A stretch of DNA of 64,000 nt from Planctomycetales bacterium 10988 (GTDB lineage Bacteria; Planctomycetota; Planctomycetia; Pirellulales; Pb10988). Both the position numbers and the translations under genes were made by a program. Positions 45,482-55,466 of this stretch are shown piece by piece (the stretch's first letter is position 1; every line of letters starts with the position of its first letter). The DNA is taken from contig CP043547.1 of the NCBI GenBank assembly GCA_009664345.1, positions 3,748,709 to 3,812,708 on the forward strand. Reading direction: 5' to 3'. The notes under the pieces are model-generated. The model was not told where the DNA came from. It saw nothing but the letters and a program-made list of their open reading frames with translations, and did no database searches.

Positions 45482-48400
45482 ATGTTCTGGCCCCCATTTC
45501 GCCGCTTTCCTCTCCAAGCCCGGAAGTCGACAAACTTCGATGCTCCTCTTCAACTTGAAAAGCTTGAGGAGCGACAGCTACTTTCCGCGGCCCCTTCTCC
45601 GATTGATATCAATCAATTCGGCTTATCTTCCTTCCCATGGGAGCTGACCGATGTGAATGATACGCTCTACTTTGGAGCGAGGGATGGAATTACAGGCTTT
45701 GAGCTATGGAAGACCGATGGAACCTCCGCCGGAACGGAACTCGTCAAGAATCTCGATGACGCCGAAACAGATACCTTTCCTAACTCTCTGGTGAACTTCA
45801 ACGGCACACTCTACTTCTCTGCCCGAACCCCAGAGGTGGGAACCGCCCTCTGGAAAAGTGATGGGACTTCCGCCGGGACCGTTTTAGTGAAAGACCTTTA
45901 TCCCATCATGGGCGTGGATGGTACTTTGGCGGAGCTGACGAATTTCAACGGAACACTGTTTTTCAGTGCTTCCGATGGCTCCTTGGGGATAGAACTTTGG
46001 AAGAGCGATGGAACCTCCGCCGGAACCCAGTTGGTAAAAGATATCATTGAAGGCCCCGGTTCCAGTACTCCCGGTAGCTTTGCGGAGCTTGATGGAAGTC
46101 TCTACTTTGTTGCCGAAGACGAAACGATCGGGAGAGCGTTGTGGGTTACCGATGGAACTTCGATCGGGACCCAAGTCGTCGCGGATATTGAATCCGAAGG
46201 CGTTGTAAGCCAGTTAACCGGATTGACGAATATCAACGGGACGCTCTTCTTTAGCGCGAATACGACCAGCTATGGAACCGAGTTGTGGATGAGCAACGGG
46301 ACTTCCCTGGGTACCCAACTCCTCAAGGATGTTAACCCTGGACCCGATAGCGGGTTCGCTTGGGAAATCACCAATGTGAACGGCACGATTTTCTTTCGGG
46401 CAAATGATGGAAGCTCAGGACTTGAACTTTGGAAGAGCAATGGGACTTCGGCAGGGACGGAGCTTGTAAAAGATATCCAGGTTGGCTCAGGAGGTTCATT
46501 GCCACAATATCTTGAAAACCTCAATGGAACCCTCTTCTTCCAAGCAAATGACGGAAGCAATGGGATTGAACTCTGGATGAGTGATGGCACTTCGGCCGGA
46601 ACGCAGCTCGTCAAGGATATCCTTGCAGGAAGTCAATCAAGCGATCCCGAGTGGATGGTTAATTTTCAAGGGAGCCTCTTTTTCAGCGCGAACGGCGGTC
46701 CTAACGGGGAAGAATTATGGAAAAGCGATGGAACCTCGGCGGGAACCGTTTTCGTCAAAGATATCAATGTGTCGGGGACGTTACCCTCAAACCCCGTGCA
46801 TATCACGAATATCGATGGCATCCTTTATTTTTCCGCCAATGATGGAACCCACGGATTTGAATTGTGGAAGAGTGATGGAACCACCGAAGGAACCGAACTC
46901 GTCAAAGACCTCCGCCCTGGCACAGACTCGACCACGATCAATGAAATCGTTGAATTGAATGGGACGGCGTTCTTCACCGCGGATGATGGTTCTCTCGGTG
47001 CCGAGCTGTGGATGAGCGACGGAACTTCTGCGGGAACGCAACTCGTCAAGGATATCTTTGCCGGGCAATTTGGGTCTTCGATCCGGTCGATAGTCAACTT
47101 CAATGGAACCTTGTTCTTCGGGGCGAACGATGGTTCCTCCGGTGGTGAGCTTTGGATGAGCGACGGAACCTCAGCCGGAACGCAACTCGTCAAGGATATT
47201 AACGAAGGCGGTTCAAGTTCCACTCCAGACGATTTGGTTGTCGTGAATAACACGCTCTTCTTTGTTGCCTCAGATGGAAGCGTCGGTCGCGAGGTTTGGA
47301 TGAGCGATGGAACGTCCCAAGGCACGGCGCTCCTCAAAGACCTTTATCAAGGGAGTTCCGGCTCTTTTCCCATTGATCTCACGAACGTCAATGGCACGCT
47401 CTACTTTGCAGCAGAAGATGAAACCTATGGGTACGAATTGTGGATCAGCAATGGAACTTCTGCCGGAACCTACCTACTCAAAGACATTTACCTCGGCTCG
47501 GATGATGCGGACCCAAACAACTTAACGAACGTCAACGGGACCCTCTTCTTCCTTGCGGACGATGGCTCGACAGGCTACGAACTCTGGAAGAGCAACGGGA
47601 CTCCCGAAGGGACAGTCCTGGTGAAGGAGTTAGTGGCAGGAAGCTCCGGCCCGTCGATCTCGAGCCTCGTGAATGTCTCGGGCACCTTATTTTTCAATGC
47701 GGATGCCGATGAGGGAAACGCCGGCAATGAGCTATGGACGAGTGATGGGACTTCGGAAGGAACCACCCTCTTCGCTGATATTTGGCCAGGTGAATCAAGC
47801 TCCCGCCCCCGCTACCTGACGAACTTCAATGGAACTCTCTTCTTTCAAGCAGATAACGGGCTCTTGGGGACAGAGTTGTGGGGCGTGGCGGTCGAAGTGG
47901 GAACCCCGCTGATCGTGACGGGAACCGATGCGGGGGAAGCCGGGACGGTGCGGGTTTTCGATGAGACGGGTTCGCAACAGTACGAGTTCTTCCCCTTCAC
48001 CGAGGCTTTCACCGGAGGCGTTCGCGTCGGGACGGGAGATATCAACGGTGATGGCGTTCTCGATATCGTCACCGCGGCCGGACCAGGGGGCGGGCCGAGG
48101 GTCAGCGTTTATGACAGTGAAACGGGGCTCTTGATCACTGGCGGAGTCAGCGACTTTTATGCTTACGATCCAACGTTCACCGGTGGGGTCTTCGTGGCGG
48201 TCGGCGATGTGAATGACGATGGCTTCGACGACATTATCACCGGGGCGGGAACCGGGGGAGGACCGCATGTCAAGGTCTTCAGTGGCGAAGACGGTTCGAT
48301 GATCACCGAGTTTTATGCTTATAACCTCGGTTTCAGCGGAGGTGTGAACGTCGCTGCCGGAGATATCGATGGCGACATGATGGCCGACATCATCACCGGA

Positions 48401-49030
48401 GCCGGAGCGGGAGGGGGACCGCACGTGCGGGTCTTTAGCGGAACAACCGGGATGCAACTCGAAGGGGCCGCAACGAATTTTTATGCTTATGATCCCTCGT
48501 TCACCGGCGGGGTCTTCGTCGCTTCCGGCGATGTTGATAACGATGGCCTTGATGACATCATCACCGGAGCCGGAGCCGGCGGCGGCCCGCATGTTAAAGT
48601 CTTTAGCTCCGACAATGCAAGCTTGTTGCAGAACTTCTATGCGTATGATCCTTCGTTCACCGGCGGGGTTCGCGTTGCCTCCGTAGATATCAATGGCGAT
48701 GACTTCGCGGATATCCTCACCGTACCTGGTTCACCGGGCGGTCCGCATACACGGGCTTTCAGCGGAGTGGATGCGTCCGATCTCTCCAATTTCTACTCCG
48801 GTATGCCGATGAACTTCGACGGGCTATTCATCGCGGGGGGAATCAACACGATCTCCGCCGAGGCGAACTCTGCCCCGCTCTCAAGCTTCTTCGTGAGCGA
48901 AGATTCCGACCCGCCGGAAGACCTCAACCTCGAAGCTCCCTCCACCAAACAATCTTGGTTCGACGACACCGAAGAATTTTTCCAATCCGCCGAGGAAATC
49001 GACAAACTCTTCAGTGGATTGGGTATTTGA
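45482..49030 (+). CDS. ELWxxDGT/FG-GAP surface protein, copy 1
   Basis: A 1182-residue protein. The first ~40 residues are basic and end in the planctomycete export-associated motif L-E-K-L-E-E-R-Q-L-L-S-A. From ~45 to ~800 there are about sixteen repeats of ~47 residues with the E-L-W-x-S-D-G-T-S-A-G-T core. From ~820 to ~1120 come FG-GAP/VCBS-like repeats (D-I-N-G-D-G-x-x-D-I-V-T-A-A-G-P-G-G-G-P), which usually bind calcium. The tail S-W-F-D-D-T-E-E-F-F ... L-F-S-G-L-G-I is shared with the next two genes. Likely a large cell-surface or secreted adhesin-like protein; the ligand is unknown. Confidence 0.88.
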   Translation: MFWPPFRRFPLQARKSTNFDAPLQLEKLEERQLLSAAPSPIDINQFGLSSFPWELTDVNDTLYFGARDGITGFELWKTDGTSAGTELVKNLDDAETDTFPNSLVNFNGTLYFSARTPEVGTALWKSDGTSAGTVLVKDLYPIMGVDGTLAELTNFNGTLFFSASDGSLGIELWKSDGTSAGTQLVKDIIEGPGSSTPGSFAELDGSLYFVAEDETIGRALWVTDGTSIGTQVVADIESEGVVSQLTGLTNINGTLFFSANTTSYGTELWMSNGTSLGTQLLKDVNPGPDSGFAWEITNVNGTIFFRANDGSSGLELWKSNGTSAGTELVKDIQVGSGGSLPQYLENLNGTLFFQANDGSNGIELWMSDGTSAGTQLVKDILAGSQSSDPEWMVNFQGSLFFSANGGPNGEELWKSDGTSAGTVFVKDINVSGTLPSNPVHITNIDGILYFSANDGTHGFELWKSDGTTEGTELVKDLRPGTDSTTINEIVELNGTAFFTADDGSLGAELWMSDGTSAGTQLVKDIFAGQFGSSIRSIVNFNGTLFFGANDGSSGGELWMSDGTSAGTQLVKDINEGGSSSTPDDLVVVNNTLFFVASDGSVGREVWMSDGTSQGTALLKDLYQGSSGSFPIDLTNVNGTLYFAAEDETYGYELWISNGTSAGTYLLKDIYLGSDDADPNNLTNVNGTLFFLADDGSTGYELWKSNGTPEGTVLVKELVAGSSGPSISSLVNVSGTLFFNADADEGNAGNELWTSDGTSEGTTLFADIWPGESSSRPRYLTNFNGTLFFQADNGLLGTELWGVAVEVGTPLIVTGTDAGEAGTVRVFDETGSQQYEFFPFTEAFTGGVRVGTGDINGDGVLDIVTAAGPGGGPRVSVYDSETGLLITGGVSDFYAYDPTFTGGVFVAVGDVNDDGFDDIITGAGTGGGPHVKVFSGEDGSMITEFYAYNLGFSGGVNVAAGDIDGDMMADIITGAGAGGGPHVRVFSGTTGMQLEGAATNFYAYDPSFTGGVFVASGDVDNDGLDDIITGAGAGGGPHVKVFSSDNASLLQNFYAYDPSFTGGVRVASVDINGDDFADILTVPGSPGGPHTRAFSGVDASDLSNFYSGMPMNFDGLFIAGGINTISAEANSAPLSSFFVSEDSDPPEDLNLEAPSTKQSWFDDTEEFFQSAEEIDKLFSGLGI
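48681..48825 (+). repeat. 145-nt segment nearly identical to 51673-51817
   Basis: Within the FG-GAP coding part of copies 1 and 2, 144 of 145 positions agree, including synonymous sites. Another identical block covers about 65 nt of the 3' tail. The third paralogue is clearly diverged at the same place. Confidence 0.9.
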
Positions 49031-49334
49031 TGAAGGAATAGTTAATTAAACAAGTGTTAAAAACCTATTCCTTTTAATTGGTTGCTATAGCTTGTTTGTT
49101 TTTCCAAAAGTGAATAAAACGCTGTTTTTCAAGGGTTTTTTCATATATTTTACGTTTATCTATCTACAAAACCAATATATAATCCAATTAAAAAGATTAC
49201 TCAATTTTACCTATCTTTGAAAAAACGATTTAATTATTTCTTTTTACCCCTAACTCTAGGGGGGCCGGAAATAGGATGCCTTGGGCTGCAAAGTTCTGCA
49301 ACTTTATCTATCTTCCCCAAAGGAGTCCCCTTTT
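49031..49334. other. AT-rich spacer between surface-protein genes
   Basis: About 300 bases without a gene. Contains CCCCTA/TAGGGG (49247-49262), a 6-bp hairpin with a 4-nt loop. AAAGGAGT at 49319-49325 is the ribosome-binding site of the next gene. No strong terminator for copy 1 was seen. Confidence 0.45.
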
Positions 49335-52037
49335 ATGGTCAAGCTGCCCCTTTTCCCTCTCCATCATGAACGACGGCAACAGTCCCAACTTCACCAGCTA
49401 AAAGACACACCTCTTCTCTTAGAACAACTCGAAGGGCGACAACTCCTCGCAGCCGATCCGATGATGATTGAAATCGTCCCCGGCCCTGGAGTCTCCAACC
49501 CCAACTATTTCGCGGAGCTTGACGGGACTGCATACTTTCAAGCCAATGGAGGAAGTGCCGGCATTGAACTCTGGATGAGCAACGGAACTTCCGCGGGAAC
49601 AATGTTGGTGAAGGATATTAATCCTTCCGGCAACTCCTCTCCGAGTTTTCTAGTCAATATGGATGGCACCCTCTTTTTCCAAGCCAACGATGGGTCCTCC
49701 GGGGCGGAATTGTGGATGAGTGACGGAACATCGGGGGGAACCGTCTTGCTGAAAGATATCAATCCGAGTGGAAGCTCCAACCCAAGCAATCTCACCGAAG
49801 TCGATGGAACCCTCTTCTTTACCGCTGAGAATGGCTCGACAGGGGCGGAACTCTGGATGAGTGACGGGACCGCCGGCGGAACAATGCTCGTCAAGAACAT
49901 CAACGGATTGGCGGTGGGTTCGAATGTCGATTTCCTCACAAATGTGAACGGAACGCTCTTTTTTCAAGCGAATGATGGGTCCGTCGGTTCGGAGCTGTGG
50001 ATGAGCGATGGAACGAGCGGGGGAACCTCCTTGGTGAAAGATATCCGGGCCGGTACCAGTTCCGGTGGAGCGCAGTACCTGGAAAACCTCGATGGCACCT
50101 TATTCTTTCATGCCAATGATGGTAGTGTCGGGCGGGAATTGTGGATGAGCGATGGGACCTCCGCCGGAACTTCGTTGGTGAAAGATATTCGTCCCGGCAG
50201 TTCCAGCTCGTTCCCGGCATTTTTAGAAAATGTCGATGGCACCCTTTATTTCAGTGCCAACGGGGGAACGTACAGCACGGAGCTTTGGAAGAGTGATGGA
50301 ACGTCCGCCGGCACTACCTTAGTGAAAGACATCAATCCTGGAACGAGCTTCAGCGCTCCTGCGTATCTGACCAATGTGGCCGGAACCCTCTTCTTCCGTG
50401 CCAATGACGGTAGTGTCGGAGGAGAGCTTTGGACGAGCGATGGAACCTCTGCGGGCACGATGCTCGTGAAAGATATTCGTCCTGGGAGCCTTTCCTCTTT
50501 TACCCGTTATCTAGCTGACATCAACGGTACTCTCTTCTTCAACGCCACCGATGGCAGTGCCGGGTTTGAACTCTGGTTGCTCAACACCGAAGCCCCAACC
50601 TTAGAAATAACGCCCGACGGGATCGTTACGAACGATGATCCTATCCTCTTTACCTTCCAGTTTTCCGAAGAAGTCGTAGGCTTTGACGCCAGCGACATCA
50701 TGGTGGACAACGGCTCCGCGGGCACCTTCATGATGATCGATGGAGATACCTACACCCTAGAGGTCAGCCCTCTCGAAGATGGAGAAGTCACGGTGACGGT
50801 GATGGATGCCGTGGCCCAGGATGTCACTGGAAATGACAATGTCGGCGATGAAGCAACGGTCATCTATGACGAAGATTTACTGGAAGAAATGCCGCTGATC
50901 GTCACCGGGACCGACGCCGGCAGCGCGGCAACCGTACGGATCTTCGATGGAAACGGCAACGAGCTCGATAGCTTCTTCCCCTATACGGAAGCGTTCACCG
51001 GAGGCGTTCGGGTCGCGACCGGAGATATCAACAATGATGGTATCCTGGATATCGTCACCGCGGCCGGGCCGGGTGGCGGACCGCATATTCAGGTCTTCGA
51101 CAGCCAAACCGGAGAACTGATTACGGGGGGAACGAATAACTTCTATGCTTACGATCCCTTGTTCAGTGGCGGTGTCTTTATCGCTGTCGGTGATGTCAAC
51201 AACGATGGTTTCGACGACATCATCACCGGAGCAGATGCCGGGGGCGGACCGCACGTCAAAGTCTTTGATGGGGAAAGCGGAGCTGTCATTAGCGAGTTTT
51301 ACGCTTACGACATCGACTTCAACGGGGGAGTACGTGTCGCGGCCGGAGACATTGATGGCAATGATACAGCAGAAGTCATTACCGCCCCCGGCGTCGGCGG
51401 CGGGCCGCGTGTTCGTGTCTTCGATGGCACTAATTCCACAGGGGTTCCGCTTGAGGGACCGGCAACCGATTTCCTGGCTTACGACATGAATTTCACCGGG
51501 GGGATTTATGTCGCTGCTGGCGATGTTGATAACGATGGCCTTGATGACATCATCACCGGAGCGGGGCAAACCGGCGGACCGCATGTGAAAGTTTTCAATT
51601 CGCTGGATGCCTCGTTGTTGCAGAACTTCTATGCGTATGACCCTAGCTTCACCGGCGGAGTCCGCGTTGGCTCCGTAGATATCAATGGCGATGACTTCGC
51701 GGATATCCTCACCGTACCTGGTTCGCCGGGCGGTCCGCATACACGGGCTTTCAGCGGAGTGGATGCGTCCGATCTCTCCAATTTCTACTCCGGTATGCCG
51801 ATGAACTTCGACGGGCTGTATGTCGCAGGAGGAATCACCTTGGCACCGATTGAAGGAACATCTGGACCAAGCTCGGCTCCTCTGTCCAGCCAGTTCGCAA
51901 CAACGTCCGAGGATTCCTCCGAAGATGCGAACCTAGAACTGAATACGAGCAAACAATCCTGGTTCGACGACACCGAAGAATTTTTCCAATCCGCCGAGGA
52001 AATCGACAAACTCTTCAGTGGATTAGGCATTCGATAA
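49335..52037 (+). CDS. ELWxxDGT/FG-GAP surface protein, copy 2
   Basis: About 900 residues; the ATG at 49335 follows AAAGGAGT. The N-terminal motif is L-E-Q-L-E-G-R-Q-L-L-A-A near residues 30-41. About ten ELWxxDGT repeats (to ~410) are followed by a ~100-residue Ig-like domain with I-T-P-D-G-I-V-T-N-D-D-P-I-L-F-T-F, absent from the paralogues, then FG-GAP repeats (~520-840) and the conserved tail. Parts of the FG-GAP region and the tail are almost identical in DNA to copy 1. Confidence 0.88.
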   Translation: MVKLPLFPLHHERRQQSQLHQLKDTPLLLEQLEGRQLLAADPMMIEIVPGPGVSNPNYFAELDGTAYFQANGGSAGIELWMSNGTSAGTMLVKDINPSGNSSPSFLVNMDGTLFFQANDGSSGAELWMSDGTSGGTVLLKDINPSGSSNPSNLTEVDGTLFFTAENGSTGAELWMSDGTAGGTMLVKNINGLAVGSNVDFLTNVNGTLFFQANDGSVGSELWMSDGTSGGTSLVKDIRAGTSSGGAQYLENLDGTLFFHANDGSVGRELWMSDGTSAGTSLVKDIRPGSSSSFPAFLENVDGTLYFSANGGTYSTELWKSDGTSAGTTLVKDINPGTSFSAPAYLTNVAGTLFFRANDGSVGGELWTSDGTSAGTMLVKDIRPGSLSSFTRYLADINGTLFFNATDGSAGFELWLLNTEAPTLEITPDGIVTNDDPILFTFQFSEEVVGFDASDIMVDNGSAGTFMMIDGDTYTLEVSPLEDGEVTVTVMDAVAQDVTGNDNVGDEATVIYDEDLLEEMPLIVTGTDAGSAATVRIFDGNGNELDSFFPYTEAFTGGVRVATGDINNDGILDIVTAAGPGGGPHIQVFDSQTGELITGGTNNFYAYDPLFSGGVFIAVGDVNNDGFDDIITGADAGGGPHVKVFDGESGAVISEFYAYDIDFNGGVRVAAGDIDGNDTAEVITAPGVGGGPRVRVFDGTNSTGVPLEGPATDFLAYDMNFTGGIYVAAGDVDNDGLDDIITGAGQTGGPHVKVFNSLDASLLQNFYAYDPSFTGGVRVGSVDINGDDFADILTVPGSPGGPHTRAFSGVDASDLSNFYSGMPMNFDGLYVAGGITLAPIEGTSGPSSAPLSSQFATTSEDSSEDANLELNTSKQSWFDDTEEFFQSAEEIDKLFSGLGIR
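51673..51817 (+). repeat. 145-nt segment nearly identical to 48681-48825
   Basis: Partner of the block in copy 1; see that entry for the comparison. Confidence 0.9.
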
Positions 52038-52071
52038 CCGCTTACTCGAAAGTACCATTCGTTCTCAGTTA

Positions 52072-52103
52072 AGGCCGTGTCTAAGGATGCGGCCTCTTTT
52101 TTT
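52072..52103 (+). terminator. Intrinsic terminator after surface-protein copy 2
   Basis: AGGCCG (52072-52077) pairs with CGGCCT (52090-52095), followed by C and seven T. Confidence 0.8.
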
Positions 52104-52399
52104 GGCAAAAAGAAAATAAATCAGTATTTTTATTTTTCTTGTGAAAGATAGAAACAATAAAGGGATTGTGTTTCAACTCATCAATCGGGGCAACGGATGG
52201 CTTGCAGGACTACCTGGAAGCTTCTATGGTTTTAGATCGTATCTAAACTTTTGAACTCCACGTTTGGGCGAAGGGCTGCTCGCTTGAAGGTGAAGGCTGT
52301 CGAAATGCGAATGAACTCGCGCTTTCTTTTCAGGGAATGATTCTTTTCCAATTCCTCATTGATGTCGCATTCTCGAATTTTCTCGCAGAGGCCAAAACT
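52104..52399. other. Leader of surface-protein copy 3
   Basis: About 300 bases with no separate gene. The frame of copy 3 is open from 52337, but that stretch is not needed by comparison with the paralogues. Confidence 0.35.
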
Positions 52400-54940
52400 A
52401 TGATGTGGTTTTCGACCATTTCGCAACGACTCGACCGACGGAACCAAACGAAGAACGAAGCAGCACGGGATACGCCCTTGCAACTTGAAGTGCTGGAAGG
52501 GCGGCAGCTCCTGGATGCCTCGCCGACCTTCATCGACATCCGGGTGGGGGCCGAGAGTTCTTATCCAGGCATGTTTACCGAAGTAAGTGGCAGCCTCTTC
52601 TTCCGTGCGAATGACGGGACTTCCGGACCGGAACTTTTTGTTAGTGATGGAACTTCCGCCGGGACTCACTTAGTCAAAGATATCAATCCCTCGGGTAGTT
52701 CCAATATCAGCCAGCTCACGAACATGAATGGCACCCTCTTTTTCACGGCCACCGATGGGGTCAATGGCTCTGAGCTTTGGATGAGCAATGGAACTTCCGC
52801 CGGCACGATGATGGTGAAGGACATCGAACCGGGGGCAGGCAGCGGACGACCGGAAGACCTGATCAACATCAACGGCACCCTGTTTTTTGAACGCAACCAA
52901 GCCGGTTACGGCGATCATCTTTGGAAGAGTGACGGCACTTCCGCCGGCACCGTCTTGGTCAAAGACCTCGATCCCGCCCCGGCTTCCTATGTCCTAAGTC
53001 AATTCACCAACTTCAATGGCACGCTCTTCTTTAGTGAAAGTGCGGGAAGCCAAGGCGTGATTCTTTGGAAGAGTGATGGCACTTCCGCCGGGACGGAAGC
53101 AGTCAAAACGTTCGATTTCTTCGGGATTCAAGAAATTTTGCCGATCGGAGATACCCTCTATTTAACTGCTGGGCAAACAGGCGTCGGTTTTGAACTTTGG
53201 AAGTCTGACGGCACCTCCGCCGGAACCGTCTTAGTGAAAGATATCGAAGGAACCGCGGGGAACTCCTATCCTGGTGGTTTAACCAACGTGAATGGGATGC
53301 TCTTCTTTCAGGCAACCGATGGCAACTTAGGGCATGAACTTTGGAAAACCGATGGCACCTCGGCAGGGACCGAGTTAGTGAAAGACATCAACACCGGAGC
53401 GGATTCGTCTTACGCATCGCGTTTCGTGAATGTTAGCGGCACCCTGTTCTTTACTGCGAATAATGGAACGAATGGTTCGGAGCTTTGGAAATCCGATGGC
53501 ACTTCGGCGGGAACGCAGCTAGTTAAAGATATCGTCATTGGCCCGACAGGCTCTTCGATCTATGAGATGGTGAATGTCAACGGCTTGCTCTTCTTCGTTC
53601 CTTTGGTTTCGAGCTTCGGAGGCGATGGTGAAGTCTGGGTCTCTGATGGAACTTCCGCCGGGACGGTCCTGGTGAAGGACCTTTATCCAGGGGTCTACGA
53701 TGCCGATGTCGATGACTTGACCAATGTCAACGGCACCCTCTTCTTTGAAGCGAATGACAGCGTCACCGGCAAAGAACTATGGGTGCTTGACCTCATCGTG
53801 GAAACGCCTCGCATCGTCACCGGGACGGATCAAGGAACGCCGGGAACCGTGCGAGTCTTTGATACGGGCGGCAATGAACTGCTGAACTTTAACCCGTACA
53901 CGGCTGCCTTCGAAGGAGGCATTCGCGTCGCCACCGGGGATATCAACGGCGATGGCATTCTTGATATCGTGACCGCGGCCGGACCGACCGGCGGCCCGCA
54001 TATTCAGGTCTTCGACAGTACCAACGGGCAACTGATTAACGGAGGCGTGAACAACTTTTATGCCTATAACCCGGCGTTCACTGGCGGGGTCTACGTGGCC
54101 GTGGGGGATGTCAATGACGATGGCTTCGACGACATCATCACCGGAGCCGATGCCGGAGGCGGACCCCATATCAAAGTCTTCAGCGGGCAAGATGGTTCGG
54201 TCATTACCGAGTTTTTTGCTTATGATCCAAGCTTTATCGGTGGAGTCCGTGTCGCGGCAGGCGATATCAATGGCGATGCTAAGGCCGACATCATCACCGC
54301 GCCGGGAGCCAGCGGCGGCCCACATATTCGGGTCTTTAGCGGAGTGACCGGTCAGCAACTCGCTGGGCCGACAACGAACTTTTTTGCCTACGATCCGAAT
54401 TTCTTCGGCGGGGTCTTTGTGGCAGCGGGCGATGTGAATAACGATGGCAAAGACGACATCATCACCGCGCCGGGTTCGACGGGCGGTCCGCATATTAAAG
54501 TCTTCAGCTCGGCGGATGCTTCGCTATTGCAGAACTTTTATGCTTATCACCCACTCTTTAACGGTGGGGTCCGCGTCGGTTCGGCGGATGTGAATCAAGA
54601 CGGCTTTGCCGATATCATCACCGTGCCGGGAGCGACCGGCGGCCCACACACGCGGGTCTTCAGCGGGGTGGACTTGGCGGACTTATCGAACTTCTACTCG
54701 GGTGCCCCGGACAATACCAGCGGGCTTTATGTAGCTGGAGGCGTCAGCCGCTTCCAAGACGACGTCGCCCCTTCAATTCCAGCCGCTCCGTTTTCAAGTT
54801 TCTATGTTGAAAACGATCCGCCCGAAGATGTTCAACCCGAGAGTCCGACGACCAAAAAATCTTGGGTCGACGACACCGAAGAATTTTATCAATCCGCCGA
54901 AGAAATTGATAAACTCTTTAGTGGCTTAGGGATTGAATAG
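52400..54940 (+). CDS. ELWxxDGT/FG-GAP surface protein, copy 3
   Basis: About 846 residues from the ATG at 52400, chosen by comparison with the N-terminal length of copies 1 and 2; an ATG at 52337 would add 21 residues. It has a basic leader, L-E-V-L-E-G-R-Q-L-L-D-A, about nine ELWxxDGT repeats, FG-GAP repeats from ~480 to ~790 and the tail K-K-S-W-V-D-D-T-E-E-F-Y-Q-S-A-E-E. It is more diverged in DNA from the other two than they are from each other. Ends before its own strong terminator. Confidence 0.87.
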   Translation: MMWFSTISQRLDRRNQTKNEAARDTPLQLEVLEGRQLLDASPTFIDIRVGAESSYPGMFTEVSGSLFFRANDGTSGPELFVSDGTSAGTHLVKDINPSGSSNISQLTNMNGTLFFTATDGVNGSELWMSNGTSAGTMMVKDIEPGAGSGRPEDLININGTLFFERNQAGYGDHLWKSDGTSAGTVLVKDLDPAPASYVLSQFTNFNGTLFFSESAGSQGVILWKSDGTSAGTEAVKTFDFFGIQEILPIGDTLYLTAGQTGVGFELWKSDGTSAGTVLVKDIEGTAGNSYPGGLTNVNGMLFFQATDGNLGHELWKTDGTSAGTELVKDINTGADSSYASRFVNVSGTLFFTANNGTNGSELWKSDGTSAGTQLVKDIVIGPTGSSIYEMVNVNGLLFFVPLVSSFGGDGEVWVSDGTSAGTVLVKDLYPGVYDADVDDLTNVNGTLFFEANDSVTGKELWVLDLIVETPRIVTGTDQGTPGTVRVFDTGGNELLNFNPYTAAFEGGIRVATGDINGDGILDIVTAAGPTGGPHIQVFDSTNGQLINGGVNNFYAYNPAFTGGVYVAVGDVNDDGFDDIITGADAGGGPHIKVFSGQDGSVITEFFAYDPSFIGGVRVAAGDINGDAKADIITAPGASGGPHIRVFSGVTGQQLAGPTTNFFAYDPNFFGGVFVAAGDVNNDGKDDIITAPGSTGGPHIKVFSSADASLLQNFYAYHPLFNGGVRVGSADVNQDGFADIITVPGATGGPHTRVFSGVDLADLSNFYSGAPDNTSGLYVAGGVSRFQDDVAPSIPAAPFSSFYVENDPPEDVQPESPTTKKSWVDDTEEFYQSAEEIDKLFSGLGIE

Positions 54941-54988
54941 AATTTTATTTTTTCTACAAAGATCCATCTATATAAAATTTTTAAACAT

Positions 54989-55019
54989 AAAGGCCGTGTA
55001 GGACGCACGGCCTTTTTTT
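54989..55019 (+). terminator. Intrinsic terminator after surface-protein copy 3
   Basis: Exact 10-bp stem (54989-54998 with 55006-55015), 7-nt loop, T-run to 55019. Confidence 0.92.
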
Positions 55020-55168
55020 CTGACACTCTACGGAATCTATAGTTCAATACTTCCCACTGGATGAAGATCAAATCTTTGCAGAACTTCTTCGGATTCTACA
55101 AAAGCTAAAATCCTCTCTTTTTCTATAAAGATATTAAAATAGTCACTTTGTCATTCTAGCGAAGGTAA

Positions 55169-55360
55169 ATCGTCGAACATAGGAAAGACTACTACCAGGT
55201 TTTGGCAGGCTGTGAATGGCGAGGGTCGGAGGATGAACTTGCAGAAGATTTATTTGATCTTTTATTAGAAGCAACTCGAATAGCGACCTGCTCAGATCGA
55301 GATTTCCGAAAACTAGAGGCTTTGTTTCTGGAGTTGCAGTCTACGATTTTATTTACCTAG
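55169..55360 (+). pseudogene. Possible gene remnant upstream of MFS copy 1
   Basis: An open frame of about 63 codons ending in TAG at 55360 without a proper start. It reads as plausible protein (Y-Y-Q-V-L-A-G-C-E-W, then an Asp/Glu/Leu-rich helix and R-K-L-E-A-L-F-L-E-L-Q). It may be the 3' end of a decayed gene or a very small gene. The rest of 55020-55466 shows nothing else. Confidence 0.3.
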
Positions 55361-55466
55361 ACTCACTCGACCAAAAAGCATTACAATACGATTTGCGTTT
55401 TCGCACAGATGCTTTTATCCATAGCTTTTCTAACCTCTCCACTTCCGATGTGAAACTGAGCCTGTT

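Noticed and set aside
47795-48592. Minus-strand open frame of 265 codons inside surface-protein copy 1 (similar ones at 50877-51740 and 53777-54493)
   Set aside because: These are shadows of the FG-GAP repeats on the other strand; they recur because the repeats recur.
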